Assembly: GCF_042643265.1 (NCBI RefSeq)
Contig: NZ_JBHRRZ010000013.1
Span: 1-64,000 of the forward strand
Reading direction: 5' to 3'
Source of the DNA: Virgibacillus_O sediminis
GTDB taxonomy: Bacteria > Bacillota > Bacilli > Bacillales > Amphibacillaceae
DNA: 64,000 bases
The translations under genes and the position numbers were made by a program. The notes beneath the pieces are model-generated. The model made no database searches. It worked only from the letters and a program-made list of their open reading frames with translations, and was not told where the DNA came from. This document shows positions 53,457-61,505 of this stretch, in pieces (the stretch's first letter is position 1; each line of letters opens with the position of its first letter).

Positions 53457-54299
53457 ATGAAGCCAATAAATCAAAAGCCGATATATAATTATGTTTATAG
53501 TGCGAGAGACACTACTCCTGTATTAATAAAGTCAGTTGACATGATTTCTGAAATTGAACATAGGAAATTAGTAAAACAGTATAATACTGCAGGTTTTGTA
53601 GTTTTTGAATTACTAGACAATAAAGTTAATCAAGATGCATTGTTAAAATTAGCAACGAGTCTAAAATTGGGAAATCCGTTTATTCCTAATATCTATTCAT
53701 CTAAAAAAAATATTTATAAGAGAAATGGGTTAAATGAAATAAAAATAAGCAATGGAACCCACAGAGCCTTTCAGTCAGGTAACGAACAAGAAATCCATAG
53801 TGATGGAACTTTAGAACCGATAGGAAAAATTAAATCCTCGGTATTACTTTGTATAACACCAGCTGTTGAAGGTGGAGAAACGATAATTTTCAATAGTGTT
53901 GCTGCATTTTACGATTTACTTAAGAATGAAAGGTTAGCTTCGATAGCTTCTTCTTTACTTGATCCACGGGCTTTGAAAAGAATTGCAGTTAATGGGGGCG
54001 GAGAGATGAATATTGGCCCAGCTTTTTCAATAAAAGAAGGAGAAATTTTATCAAGATTCTCATTGGATAACACTTGTTACTGGGAATATGGTTTTAAAGA
54101 AGTCCAATTTTTAAGAGAAGCTTATTATCTTATGGTTGAAATGGTGAAAAATAGTTCTCCCTATTATATTGAATTTAAGCTAAAAGGGAACCAGGGGGTT
54201 TTAATGGCAAATCACAAAATATCTCATGGGAGAAGGGAGTACACTGATGGCAATAAAAAAAGAACAATGATAAGAGGGCTCTTCCATAAAGAAATTTAA
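53457..54299 (+). CDS. TauD-like Fe(II)/2-oxoglutarate-dependent oxygenase
   Basis: 280 residues. The metal-binding facial triad is visible as His114-x-Asp116 (EIHSDGT) and His257 (KISHGRREY). The 2-oxoglutarate-binding arginine is in KRTMIRGLFHKE (Arg269 or Arg273). GGETIIFNS near 139 is also typical of the TauD/clavaminate synthase fold. Members hydroxylate small acids, amino acids or peptides in the cytoplasm. It starts 20 bases after the membrane sensor gene, so the two are probably one transcript. An oxygenase between two membrane proteins in a mobile cassette is unusual. Confidence 0.82.
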   Translation: MKPINQKPIYNYVYSARDTTPVLIKSVDMISEIEHRKLVKQYNTAGFVVFELLDNKVNQDALLKLATSLKLGNPFIPNIYSSKKNIYKRNGLNEIKISNGTHRAFQSGNEQEIHSDGTLEPIGKIKSSVLLCITPAVEGGETIIFNSVAAFYDLLKNERLASIASSLLDPRALKRIAVNGGGEMNIGPAFSIKEGEILSRFSLDNTCYWEYGFKEVQFLREAYYLMVEMVKNSSPYYIEFKLKGNQGVLMANHKISHGRREYTDGNKKRTMIRGLFHKEI

Positions 54300-54438
54300 T
54301 ATGGCTGTTAAGGGAATAAAAAAGGTACATAGAAAAAGTAAACTTTTTATCTAGTGAATAGTTAACTTCAGCTATATCAGTTAATAGAAAAAAAGATTAT
54401 AAAGTAAAGCGGGTTAAGTTTGAGAAGGGGGAAGATTT

Positions 54439-55155
54439 TTGAGTCAACAATCCGTAAATGGTATTAATAATAATAATACAGAAAAAGAATATTTAAAAAA
54501 AGGATACGTCAAAACTTATCACTTATACTATTTGCTTGGCATAGCGGCTATTATCATTACTTTACTTACATCATTTATATTTAAGTCTTCGGAATATGCA
54601 GGTTCTATGCTAGCTTTTGCTGCAACTTTAAGCTCTGTATTACTAGCTGTTATTGCCATAATAATAACTTTGATTGATGTTTCTGGTCAGAAACAAAATG
54701 TTTACGATATGAAAAAGGAAATTGAAAAATTAAGTGAGATTGTGAATAAATCATCAAGTTTTTCTAAAGAGCTGGAGATGGGATTGACAAAAATAGAAAA
54801 GAGATATCAAGAGAATACTGATTTACTGTCATCCTTATATAAGTTAGTGGAAGATAGTAAACTGGATGATAAACCAGAAGAATTTTATGAAAAGGCCAAA
54901 AAGTTGTTTAGTAATAATATTGATAGCTATAATAGGCTGAAGAATTCAGAGGAATTCAATAAAACAACACAAGATCTTAAGACTTTTGTATATAGCAATC
55001 CAGGAATGTTACCTACCGAAGTAATTAATCACTTTTCCAAGAATTTCCCAAAAAAATACTTATATCTTTATAAAGAAGCCTTAGATCACCTTATTTTTAA
55101 TGAAGAATTTACAATCGATAAAAATGGTGGATTAGTAACTGATTTACCTTTCTAG
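54439..55155 (+). CDS. Two-helix membrane protein with coiled coil, unknown function
   Basis: 238 residues from TTG 54439 (GAAGGGGGAAG upstream). Two hydrophobic helices (about 29-50 and 55-78) are followed by a coiled-coil region (about 84-150, rich in E, K and L) and a C-terminal helical domain (DLKTFVYSNPGMLPTEVINH onward). The layout recalls phage-defence membrane effectors or receptors, but no family was recognised. It is the last cargo gene of cassette copy 2. Confidence 0.65.
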   Translation: MSQQSVNGINNNNTEKEYLKKGYVKTYHLYYLLGIAAIIITLLTSFIFKSSEYAGSMLAFAATLSSVLLAVIAIIITLIDVSGQKQNVYDMKKEIEKLSEIVNKSSSFSKELEMGLTKIEKRYQENTDLLSSLYKLVEDSKLDDKPEEFYEKAKKLFSNNIDSYNRLKNSEEFNKTTQDLKTFVYSNPGMLPTEVINHFSKNFPKKYLYLYKEALDHLIFNEEFTIDKNGGLVTDLPF

Positions 55156-55295
55156 TTCTACCATCCAACTAGCTTACACTGGATGACAGCTCTTTCGATA
55201 AATTGCAATGCTTCTAATAGTTGGACACACATTTCGTGTGTTTTTCTCAAAAAGCAAAGGAATGATGGTAGATTCCTCTTATAGGAGGGATTTGT

Positions 55296-55568
55296 ATGAA
55301 AGAAAAAGAATGGGGTAAACGTCTTGAACAATTGCGTGAACAGCACGGATGGACTAAAAAGGAGGTTAGTTACAAGTTAGGTTTTACGGAAAATACGTAT
55401 GGAAATTATGAAAGGCAACAGAGTTCACCCTCATTGTATACATTGATGAAAATAGCCGACCTATATGGTGTCACCCTGGATTATATCGTCTTTGGGGTGT
55501 ATCAACACGGGAGAATACCCGGGGGCAAATCGAAGAAATCAACCGAACCACAGAAAGGAAGGAATTGA
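55296..55568 (+). CDS. XRE-family helix-turn-helix regulator, right border of cassette
   Basis: 90 residues with a helix-turn-helix near 10-62 (LREQHGWTKKEVSYKLGF and TENTYGNYERQQSSPSLYTL) and a basic tail GKSKKSTEPQKGRN. TAGGAGGG precedes the ATG. A decayed copy ends the other cassette at 20909-21132. It is probably the repressor controlling the cassette, as for phage and defence islands. Confidence 0.85.
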   Translation: MKEKEWGKRLEQLREQHGWTKKEVSYKLGFTENTYGNYERQQSSPSLYTLMKIADLYGVTLDYIVFGVYQHGRIPGGKSKKSTEPQKGRN

Positions 55569-55844
55569 ACAGCCGTATTCGTGATTAGTTATAAAAGAGA
55601 AGACTATACAATAAACAGAAAGCTTTATTCAGTAAACTGATATCCCCCTCATGTTAAAGTGTTAAAAATAGAATTTTCTTATATATGTCGTTAAATGATT
55701 TACTAAAATGAACCTATTTTTGAACCTAGTATGTGTAGAAATGAAGGTAAAATCATAAAAATAATATCTTGGAAATCAGTTATAAACCCTATGGTGAAAG
55801 GATTTATATCTAAAGATATTATTTCCAACAGATGCTAAACTCAT

Positions 55845-55990
55845 GGGCGGCATGATGTAATCCAAAAAGTGGAACAGGCTCGCCCAGATGCGCACGCATA
55901 AGCAAACCCACGTAAAGTCCCTGAACTTGGGACTTGTAAAGGGATTGCTTATGACGGGAGCATCTAGCCTGTGCAACTGGATTACGCCCC
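55845..55990. repeat. 146-base hairpin element with stepped bulges (MITE or structured RNA)
   Basis: The element folds back on itself over its full length: GGGCG...GTAATCC with GGATTACGCCC, then ACAGGCT/AGCCTGT, AGATGC/GCATCT, CATAAGCAA/TTGCTTATG and, at the tip, AAGTCCC/GGGACTT. Short unpaired pieces separate successive stems. The left end carries GGCGGCATGATGT, which also occurs at 29529 and 37577. It contains no gene. The regular stem-bulge pattern suggests selection for RNA or single-strand DNA structure. Confidence 0.65.
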
Positions 55991-56070
55991 CAAACCGTTG
56001 ATATTAGTAGTTTTTAAGTAAGATGAGAGTGAAATGCTCACATTTTACTAACACCCGAGTTATATTAATA

Positions 56071-56117
56071 GAGGCTTCTCAAAGTTTTTAGCTGAACTTT
56101 TGGGAAGCCTCTTTTTT
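56071..56117. terminator. Terminator hairpin at the integrase remnant end
   Basis: GAGGCTTC (56071-56078) pairs with GAAGCCTC (56104-56111), followed by TTTTTT. It overlaps the 3' end of the integrase remnant and may act in the plus direction. Confidence 0.5.
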
Positions 56118-56270
56118 CATTTCTTGTGTAACGTGGATATATATATCTTTTGTTGTTTGATCATCGGTATGGCCAAGGCGGTCCATGATTTGCTCTAGTG
56201 TCACACTCGTTTCAGCTAGGAGCGGTATTTCCACCATAATTTTACGTCGCGACTTTCTTGTCTTTGGTGT
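56088..56270 (-). pseudogene. Tyrosine recombinase (phage-type integrase), internally deleted C-terminal remnant
   Basis: Minus-strand translation TPKTRKSRRKIMVEIPLLAE joins directly to TSVTLEQIMDRLGHTDDQTT and KDIYIHVTQEMKKEASQKFS. The LGH block, with the region that normally carries the catalytic tyrosine, marks the C-terminus of Tn916/phage-type integrases. The stretch with the conserved RHT box is deleted. The integrase N-terminus is missing. It lies just outside the XRE border of cassette copy 2. Confidence 0.72.
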
Positions 56271-56303
56271 GATAATGTAAAGCTATACGTAGCCATAATA
56301 AAA

Positions 56304-56343
56304 CACCCTGAAAGTTAGATTTTTGACTCTAACTTTCAGGGTG
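56304..56343. terminator. Perfect 16-bp stem, bidirectional terminator or IS end
   Basis: CACCCTGAAAGTTAGA and TCTAACTTTCAGGGTG pair perfectly around an 8-base loop. On the minus strand it is followed by TTTTATT, so it would terminate the GPH symporter gene. The arm also resembles IS3-type terminal repeats (compare GTGACCCCTAAAAGTTAGAG at 27969). Confidence 0.65.
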
Positions 56344-56396
56344 CACTTATTTTATTTAAATAGAGTATATTGCCTTATTCTAACCGTTTAAGTTTT

Positions 56397-57806
56397 TTAC
56401 TCGTTTGCTTCCCGTTTCTCAGCTAAATTAATTTCAAGCTGTTTGGTGCGCTTTTTGTTTAACGGATACACAAATACGAGGATCAAGAAAACAAGAAGGT
56501 ACATGACGCCAGGTACTAATGTGGCTACCGTATAGATACCGTCCTTTACTTCCTGTGATTGCGTTGTAGACGCAGTATATCCGACAAATGTAAGCGCAAA
56601 TCCTGTAAGACCACCGGCAAATGCCTGTCCCATTTTTCGTGCGAATGAGTAAATAGCATATATGGTTCCATCTTCTCGGGTTCCAGTAAGGTATTCTTGA
56701 TAGTCAATAGCATCTGTAACAAAGGCCCAAATAATCAAGTTGAACAACGCAAAACCTAGAAGGCCGATGAAGTTGACTGCGAAGAACACAGCCAAGGAAA
56801 TGGTTGGTATGAAATACAGAGTAAGATATGCCATTCCCGCAAGCAGCATACCGAAAGAAGCAACCTCTTTCTTGCCAAAACGCTTAACTAGTGGAGTCAA
56901 TGCTGGCATAGAACCAAAAACAGCAGCAGTCTGGAGAATAGTAAATATACTTAATGCTGTTGCGTTTCCAAAATAATCTTTGAACAAATAAACGTTTATG
57001 GACATTACAAGCATCATGGTCATCAAAAATAGAAGGGATGCTGCCAAGATCGTGATTAACGGAGTATTCTTCACAAGACCTTTAGCTGTTTTTGCAAAGT
57101 TAAGTTTTTCACCTGGCTTTTTATCTGGTGTTTGAATGCGTTCGGTACTTAATTTTACACAACCCATATAGCAAGCTAGTGCAAGAATACTAAAAAGTAT
57201 TGCTGTCATGAACATTCGGCTTGCAGACAGTTCGTTATTTACGAAAACAAATAATGGTGCACCGGCACTGATGACTAAGCTCGCTAATGTTGCTCCCATT
57301 GTTCTCCATCCAGATAAGGATGTACGATCGGTAGAATCACTAGAGATTACCGCAGCCATGGAACCATATGGGATATTAACAGATGTATATAACATCCCCC
57401 ATAAAATATATGTTACATAGGCATATGCAAGATAAAAGCCTTCAGACATACCTGGAATTGGCAGAAACATTAAAGCACTTGCAATGACAAGCGGGAATGA
57501 CATTCTAAAAATCCAAGGTAGAAATTTTCCTTTTGACGTTGTCTTTCTGGAGTCGATAAAACGTCCCCATAAGACATCGGTTACCGCATCCCACATACGT
57601 GCAACTAAAAATAAAGTACCAACGGCTGCAGCACTAATCCCAAAGATGTCGGTATAGAACACCATTAGGAATGTACTTACTAGAATGAAAGAGAAATCGT
57701 TTCCAAAATCCCCTAATAAATATCCAATTTTATCTCGCATACCAAATGGACGAACTGGCTGGTTATTGTTTTCCATTGATCCATTTACTTCTATCGCTCT
57801 TTCCAT
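56397..57806 (-). CDS. GPH-family sugar:cation symporter (MelB/XynB-like)
   Basis: About 469 residues from the ATG at 57806, chosen for GGAGGTATTC just upstream; an ATG 15 bases earlier overlaps that site. 12 helices. Family signatures are DKIGYLLGDFGNDFSF near the start, RMWDAVTDVLWGRFIDS (about 65-81), GKFLPWIF and the late FVTDAIDYQEYLTGTREDGT block (about 355-374). It imports glycosides, pentosides or hexuronides with sodium or protons. It is monocistronic. CcpA-like sites upstream would fit catabolite control. Confidence 0.88.
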   Translation of the reverse strand: MERAIEVNGSMENNNQPVRPFGMRDKIGYLLGDFGNDFSFILVSTFLMVFYTDIFGISAAAVGTLFLVARMWDAVTDVLWGRFIDSRKTTSKGKFLPWIFRMSFPLVIASALMFLPIPGMSEGFYLAYAYVTYILWGMLYTSVNIPYGSMAAVISSDSTDRTSLSGWRTMGATLASLVISAGAPLFVFVNNELSASRMFMTAILFSILALACYMGCVKLSTERIQTPDKKPGEKLNFAKTAKGLVKNTPLITILAASLLFLMTMMLVMSINVYLFKDYFGNATALSIFTILQTAAVFGSMPALTPLVKRFGKKEVASFGMLLAGMAYLTLYFIPTISLAVFFAVNFIGLLGFALFNLIIWAFVTDAIDYQEYLTGTREDGTIYAIYSFARKMGQAFAGGLTGFALTFVGYTASTTQSQEVKDGIYTVATLVPGVMYLLVFLILVFVYPLNKKRTKQLEINLAEKREANE

Positions 57807-58084
57807 TATGAATACCTCCATTAATTATGAAAATTTCCCAAATCAACATTGTCATTTAGCGCCTTTTTAAACGTATAACAAAATAATAGAATCATTATTC
57901 ATATATACGCTTATAACGCTTTCATAAAGATTAAGGTTGGTTAGTCCCAACAACCTAATAAGACGGCTTTGTTATAGATTCTTTACCATATGTTTGGTTT
58001 TCACATAAAACAATTATGATTGAATAAGTTCATAAGTTATTTTGTCTGCTCAACAAACTAATTAACTTATAAGCTTATATTATA

Positions 58085-58098
58085 TGAAAACGTTTTTA
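58085..58098. promoter_or_regulatory. Possible CcpA cre site upstream of the GPH symporter
   Basis: TGAAAACGTTTTTA differs from the relaxed cre consensus TGWNANCGNTNWCA at one fixed position. A second, weaker candidate TTATAACGCTTTCA lies at 57911-57924. Both are in the 560-base gap (57807-58365) upstream of the minus-strand sugar symporter. Nothing else was recognised in that gap. Confidence 0.35.
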
Positions 58099-58365
58099 AG
58101 TGCAAGCGCTTTTTTGCCAGGAAGTTAAAATAACGGCATACTCTATTGGTGAAATATGGGGGATATAGTACCTTGACAATTCTGTCAATTCATGGAACTA
58201 TTATAGTAACCCTCGTATCACCTCTAGTTACTACTCCTATTTTCAAATAATGCAACCCTACCATTACCCGCCTATGAAGTGCATCACACTATCCTTCTTC
58301 ACACACTTATTTTCCGACATTGTTTCAACAAAAAATTAAATTATAAATGAAAAGGAGTGCTTTTA

Positions 58366-58695
58366 TTGGGACACGATATTTCAGGATTCAATAAAGCAGG
58401 AGAAGAAGTTGCTTATGCCCGTTTTAGCATGGGTAACTATAATGCTACCATACTGTACAATTTACTTGACGCGAACCGTTACAATGCTGGGGTCAGCGGG
58501 TCGGGCCAAAGTTCCACTTTCTCCCTAGACCAAATGGAAAGGGCATTGGATTCCTATCGTAAATTATATGAAAATGGTGATCCTCTGCCAGAAAACGATC
58601 CCTTAACTTGGGATATAAAACAGATTGCTGAATTTTTGCTAGACTGTTTAGCAACAGCAAAAAAAGAAGGAAATGTAGGAGTGTATTTTGGCTGA
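58366..58695 (+). CDS. Small uncharacterised protein
   Basis: 109 residues from TTG 58366, placed eight bases after AAAGGAG; GTG 58357 is in frame but overlaps the site. GHDISGFNKAGEEVAYARFS at the start and YRKLYENGDPLPENDPLTWD in the middle are soluble and acidic, with no helix-turn-helix or membrane segment. It resembles small Bacillus conserved proteins of unknown role, but no family name can be given. It stands alone between the sugar symporter and the SAM riboswitch. Confidence 0.6.
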   Translation: MGHDISGFNKAGEEVAYARFSMGNYNATILYNLLDANRYNAGVSGSGQSSTFSLDQMERALDSYRKLYENGDPLPENDPLTWDIKQIAEFLLDCLATAKKEGNVGVYFG

Positions 58696-58960
58696 TTATT
58701 TTTATTCAACCACTATCATCTATAATTTCCCCTGCAAGGAATAGTCCCCATTTCCTCTCCAGCCAATTTCTCTTCACACTTAAAAACTCTAACTTAATTT
58801 TTAGAAGTGCTATTCATCAACTCTTTATAAAATATAGGGCCGAGGTGATGATAGCTCACTCATAAGGCAAGATATCCAGAAACTGTAGGCTGCTTAGTTA
58901 TTCATGGGTGAATAGGAGTAGTAATTTTTATGCAGTTTGCAAAAATTGTAGAATTCCTTC
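58696..58960. other. Intergenic, upstream of riboswitch promoter
   Basis: About 265 bases with no recognised gene, repeat or RNA other than the promoter that follows. Confidence 0.35.
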
Positions 58961-58989
58961 TTGACAGTTTTCTAAGTATTCTATATGAT
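58961..58989 (+). promoter_or_regulatory. Sigma-A promoter of the SAM-riboswitch operon
   Basis: TTGACA (58961-58966, perfect -35), 17-base spacer, TATGAT (58984-58989). It lies 44 bases before the riboswitch, the expected distance for a leader transcript. Confidence 0.8.
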
Positions 58990-59032
58990 GTAAAGAAATC
59001 TTAAAAATATCAAAAATTAAATAAAGCAATTC

Positions 59033-59140
59033 CTTATCAAGAGTCGGGGGAGGAACTGGTCCAGAGATCCCGCAGCAACCGTTACTATGAAATACAGTAA
59101 AATGGTGCTAATTCCAGCAAGCATTCGCTTGAAAGATGAG
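59033..59140 (+). ncRNA. SAM-I (S-box) riboswitch
   Basis: All S-box landmarks are in order. The P1 strand CTTATC (59033-59038) is followed by AAGAG, a GGAGGRACTGGYCC-type segment, CCGCAGCAACC and GGTGCTAATTCCAGCAAG. It ends with GAAAGATGAG, whose GATGAG closes P1. A terminator stem and T run follow, so high S-adenosylmethionine should stop transcription of the downstream operon. Confidence 0.92.
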
Positions 59141-59149
59141 ACAGTGTGT

Positions 59150-59184
59150 AAAAACCTCTTCCTCATCCGGAGAGGTTTTTTCAT
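59150..59184 (+). terminator. Riboswitch-controlled terminator
   Basis: AAAACCTCT and AGAGGTTTT arms, a 12-base loop and a T run. It is the expression platform of the S-box leader. Confidence 0.85.
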
Positions 59185-59366
59185 TTCATTCGTACTGTCA
59201 GGTTTAGGATAAAGGGATTCATATTCTCTAAAAACCGAGTAAATTGATGAGGTAAATGCTATTTAATTGGAAGGGGGTGAAGCAAATCAATAAATAATGA
59301 AGTACCTTAGTGTCTAATCTATTTATCCATTACAATCAAAATTTTAAATTATGAGGAGAGATTACA

Positions 59367-60029
59367 TTGACAAAGACTGATAGCTTGTACAAAAAATCAT
59401 ATTTTAGCAGGATCACTGAATTAAAGGAATACGCACCGGAAGCATTTGAATCCTTTTTTGCCTTTAATGACAAGGCATTGGCCGAGGGCAATTTGTCCGT
59501 GAAATTGAAAGAGCTGATTGCTGTTGCGGTAGCGCATATTACTGGATGCCCGTATTGCATTGAATTGCATGTAGGCAATGCGAAGAAAAACGATGCTGAT
59601 AAGGAGGAAGTAGCGGAAGCAATTTTTGTGGCAACGGCATTGAAGGCGGGATCTGCTGCAGCCCACGGTGTAAACGGTCTTAATGCATTTGATGGAGAAA
59701 GAGATGATGAGCTGTATAAAGCATCCTATTTCAATCGACTGAAGGAGTTTGGTGCTATCAATAGTGATACATTCCAGGCGTTCGCAGCATTTGATCAACA
59801 GGCAATTAAAGCAGGAAAGTTGACGGAAAAAGAAAAAGAGTTAATAGCAGTAGCATCCGCACATACAACAGGGTGTGCTTACTGTATTGACTTGCATACG
59901 AAAAACGCCAAAAAAACTGGAGCGACCTTGGAGGAAATATCTGAAGCAATTTTTGTGGCAGTAGCTCTAAAAGCCGGTTCAGCGATTGCACATAGTGTGA
60001 ATGCATTAAATGCTTACGATCAGGCTTGA
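59367..60029 (+). CDS. Carboxymuconolactone-decarboxylase/AhpD-like protein with two domains
   Basis: 220 residues from TTG 59367 (GAGGAGAG upstream). It is an internal duplication: CPYCIELH (Cys61, Cys64, His68) and CAYCIDLH (Cys170, Cys173, His177). Each sits in a CMD domain ending EAIFVA.ALKAGSA.AH. The C-x2-C-x3-H motif is that of AhpD-type thiol peroxidase and disulfide reductases. As the first gene after a SAM riboswitch it may supply reducing power to, or protect, the following flavin monooxygenase. The exact reaction is unknown. Confidence 0.85.
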   Translation: MTKTDSLYKKSYFSRITELKEYAPEAFESFFAFNDKALAEGNLSVKLKELIAVAVAHITGCPYCIELHVGNAKKNDADKEEVAEAIFVATALKAGSAAAHGVNGLNAFDGERDDELYKASYFNRLKEFGAINSDTFQAFAAFDQQAIKAGKLTEKEKELIAVASAHTTGCAYCIDLHTKNAKKTGATLEEISEAIFVAVALKAGSAIAHSVNALNAYDQA

Positions 60030-60076
60030 ATCTTCAGCAAACATCACTCAAATGTTATGGAAAAGGAGCTGCGAGG

Positions 60077-61447
60077 ATGAAAAAACAAATTCACTTGAAT
60101 GGGTTTATTCAAAACTCACCATCCCCTCACTCAACGGGGTTATGGAAACATGAGAAGGATCAGGGGATTAATCACAACCAGCTGTCGTATTGGACAGAAA
60201 CAGCAAAAATTCTAGAGCGCGGAAAATTTGATGCCATGTTTATTGCGGATGTGCTGGGAACATACAGTGCATACGGGAACAGCCATCAAGCGGCTGCTCA
60301 GCATGCTGTCCAGCTTCCAGCCCATGATCCATTGCTGCCGATTTCAGCTATGGCCGCTGTCACTGAAAATCTGGGCTTTGCACCAACGATTTCCTCTACA
60401 TATGCACAACCTTACGCACTTGCACGGCAATTATCGACGCTTGATCATTTAACGGAAGGGAGGGTCGCCTGGAATGTTGTGACATCCTATCTTGAAAGCG
60501 AAGCAGTCAATCTAGGGCTTTCCGGCCGCCTCCCCAAGGAGCTCCGCTATGATCGTGCAGATGAGTTTCTCGAAGTGGTCTATAAACTTTGGGAGCACAG
60601 CTGGGAGGATGATTCGGTTGTTTATGATAGGGAGAACGATACATTTGCACATCCGGATAAAGTTCGGCTGATCAATCACGAAGGTGAATTTTTCAATGTA
60701 CCCGGCCCACATTTGGTCGAGCCTTCCCCTCAGCGTACGCCGGTTCTGTTCCAGGCAGGTGCTTCGCCGAAAGGAAGGAACTTTGCGGCTAAACATGCCG
60801 AGGCTGTATTTACCAAAAATCATTCATTGGATGCATTGAAAGCCTATGTGAAAGACATCCGAAAGAGAACACAGGAACAGGGAAGAAATCCGGATGATGT
60901 GGCGATTTTCCCGATGATCCTGCCAATCATTGGGTCTACGGAAGAAGAAGCTTATGCAAAATATGAGGATTTGACCAACCATGTCAGCTATGAAGGAACG
61001 GCTTCTCTTCTTTCCGGGCACACGGGAATTGATTTCTCTAAATATGACCCGGACCAGTATATTGAGGATATAGAGACAGAAGCAGTACAGGGCAACTTGG
61101 ATATGTATACGAAAGATCCTAATAAAAAATGGACATTGAGGGAAGCCGTCAAAAATCATGGACTTGGTAATGGTACCGTTAAATTCATCGGAACGCCAAA
61201 GCAGATTGCAGATCGAATCGAGCAATGGGCTGTCGAAGGAGATGTCGATGGGTTCAATATCGCACAAACCTATTCACCGGGGACGTTTAGAGAATTTGTA
61301 GATTTAGTGGTACCTGAATTGCAGAGGCGCGGTATTTACCGGACGGAATACGAAGGAAAGACACTGCGGGAAAATATGTTTGGAAAAGGTGCCCATTTGC
61401 CTGACAACCACCCGGCGAGAAAGCTTGGTGCCAAACAGCCGCAATAA
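60077..61447 (+). CDS. FMNH2-dependent monooxygenase, NtaA/SnaA/DszA family
   Basis: About 456 residues from ATG 60077 (AAAAGGAGCT upstream). Group C luciferase-like barrel with KFDAMFIADVLGTYSAYG near 45, TLDHLTEGRVAWNVVTSYL near 120-138, VLFQAGASPKGRNFAAKHAE near 230-249 and the C-terminal RRGIYRTEYEGKTLRENM. The family oxidises nitrilotriacetate, dibenzothiophene sulfone, dimethyl sulfide and similar compounds with reduced FMN from a partner reductase. SAM-riboswitch control implies a sulfur-scavenging role, such as releasing sulfite or a thiol from an organosulfur compound. The reductase is not seen here. Confidence 0.85.
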   Translation: MKKQIHLNGFIQNSPSPHSTGLWKHEKDQGINHNQLSYWTETAKILERGKFDAMFIADVLGTYSAYGNSHQAAAQHAVQLPAHDPLLPISAMAAVTENLGFAPTISSTYAQPYALARQLSTLDHLTEGRVAWNVVTSYLESEAVNLGLSGRLPKELRYDRADEFLEVVYKLWEHSWEDDSVVYDRENDTFAHPDKVRLINHEGEFFNVPGPHLVEPSPQRTPVLFQAGASPKGRNFAAKHAEAVFTKNHSLDALKAYVKDIRKRTQEQGRNPDDVAIFPMILPIIGSTEEEAYAKYEDLTNHVSYEGTASLLSGHTGIDFSKYDPDQYIEDIETEAVQGNLDMYTKDPNKKWTLREAVKNHGLGNGTVKFIGTPKQIADRIEQWAVEGDVDGFNIAQTYSPGTFREFVDLVVPELQRRGIYRTEYEGKTLRENMFGKGAHLPDNHPARKLGAKQPQ

Positions 61448-61505
61448 AAAGGGGGGGAACGCCTCCCCTTCACTAGTGAATGATAAAAAGTAAAGGAGGT
61501 CGGAA

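Noticed and set aside
29529..55990. CRISPR array formed by the GGCGGCATGATGT repeats
   Set aside because: Copies are 8-18 kb apart with no regular spacers and no cas genes are present.
27966..56343. Possibility that the IS3 end at 27966 and the 16-bp stem at 56304 bound one composite transposon
   Set aside because: The two sequences share only the AAAGTTAGA part, and 56304-56343 works as a terminator of the GPH symporter gene; no target duplication was seen.
60824..61267. Minus-strand frame of 147 codons inside the monooxygenase gene
   Set aside because: Fully antisense to a well-supported gene, cysteine- and isoleucine-rich without motifs; a shadow frame.
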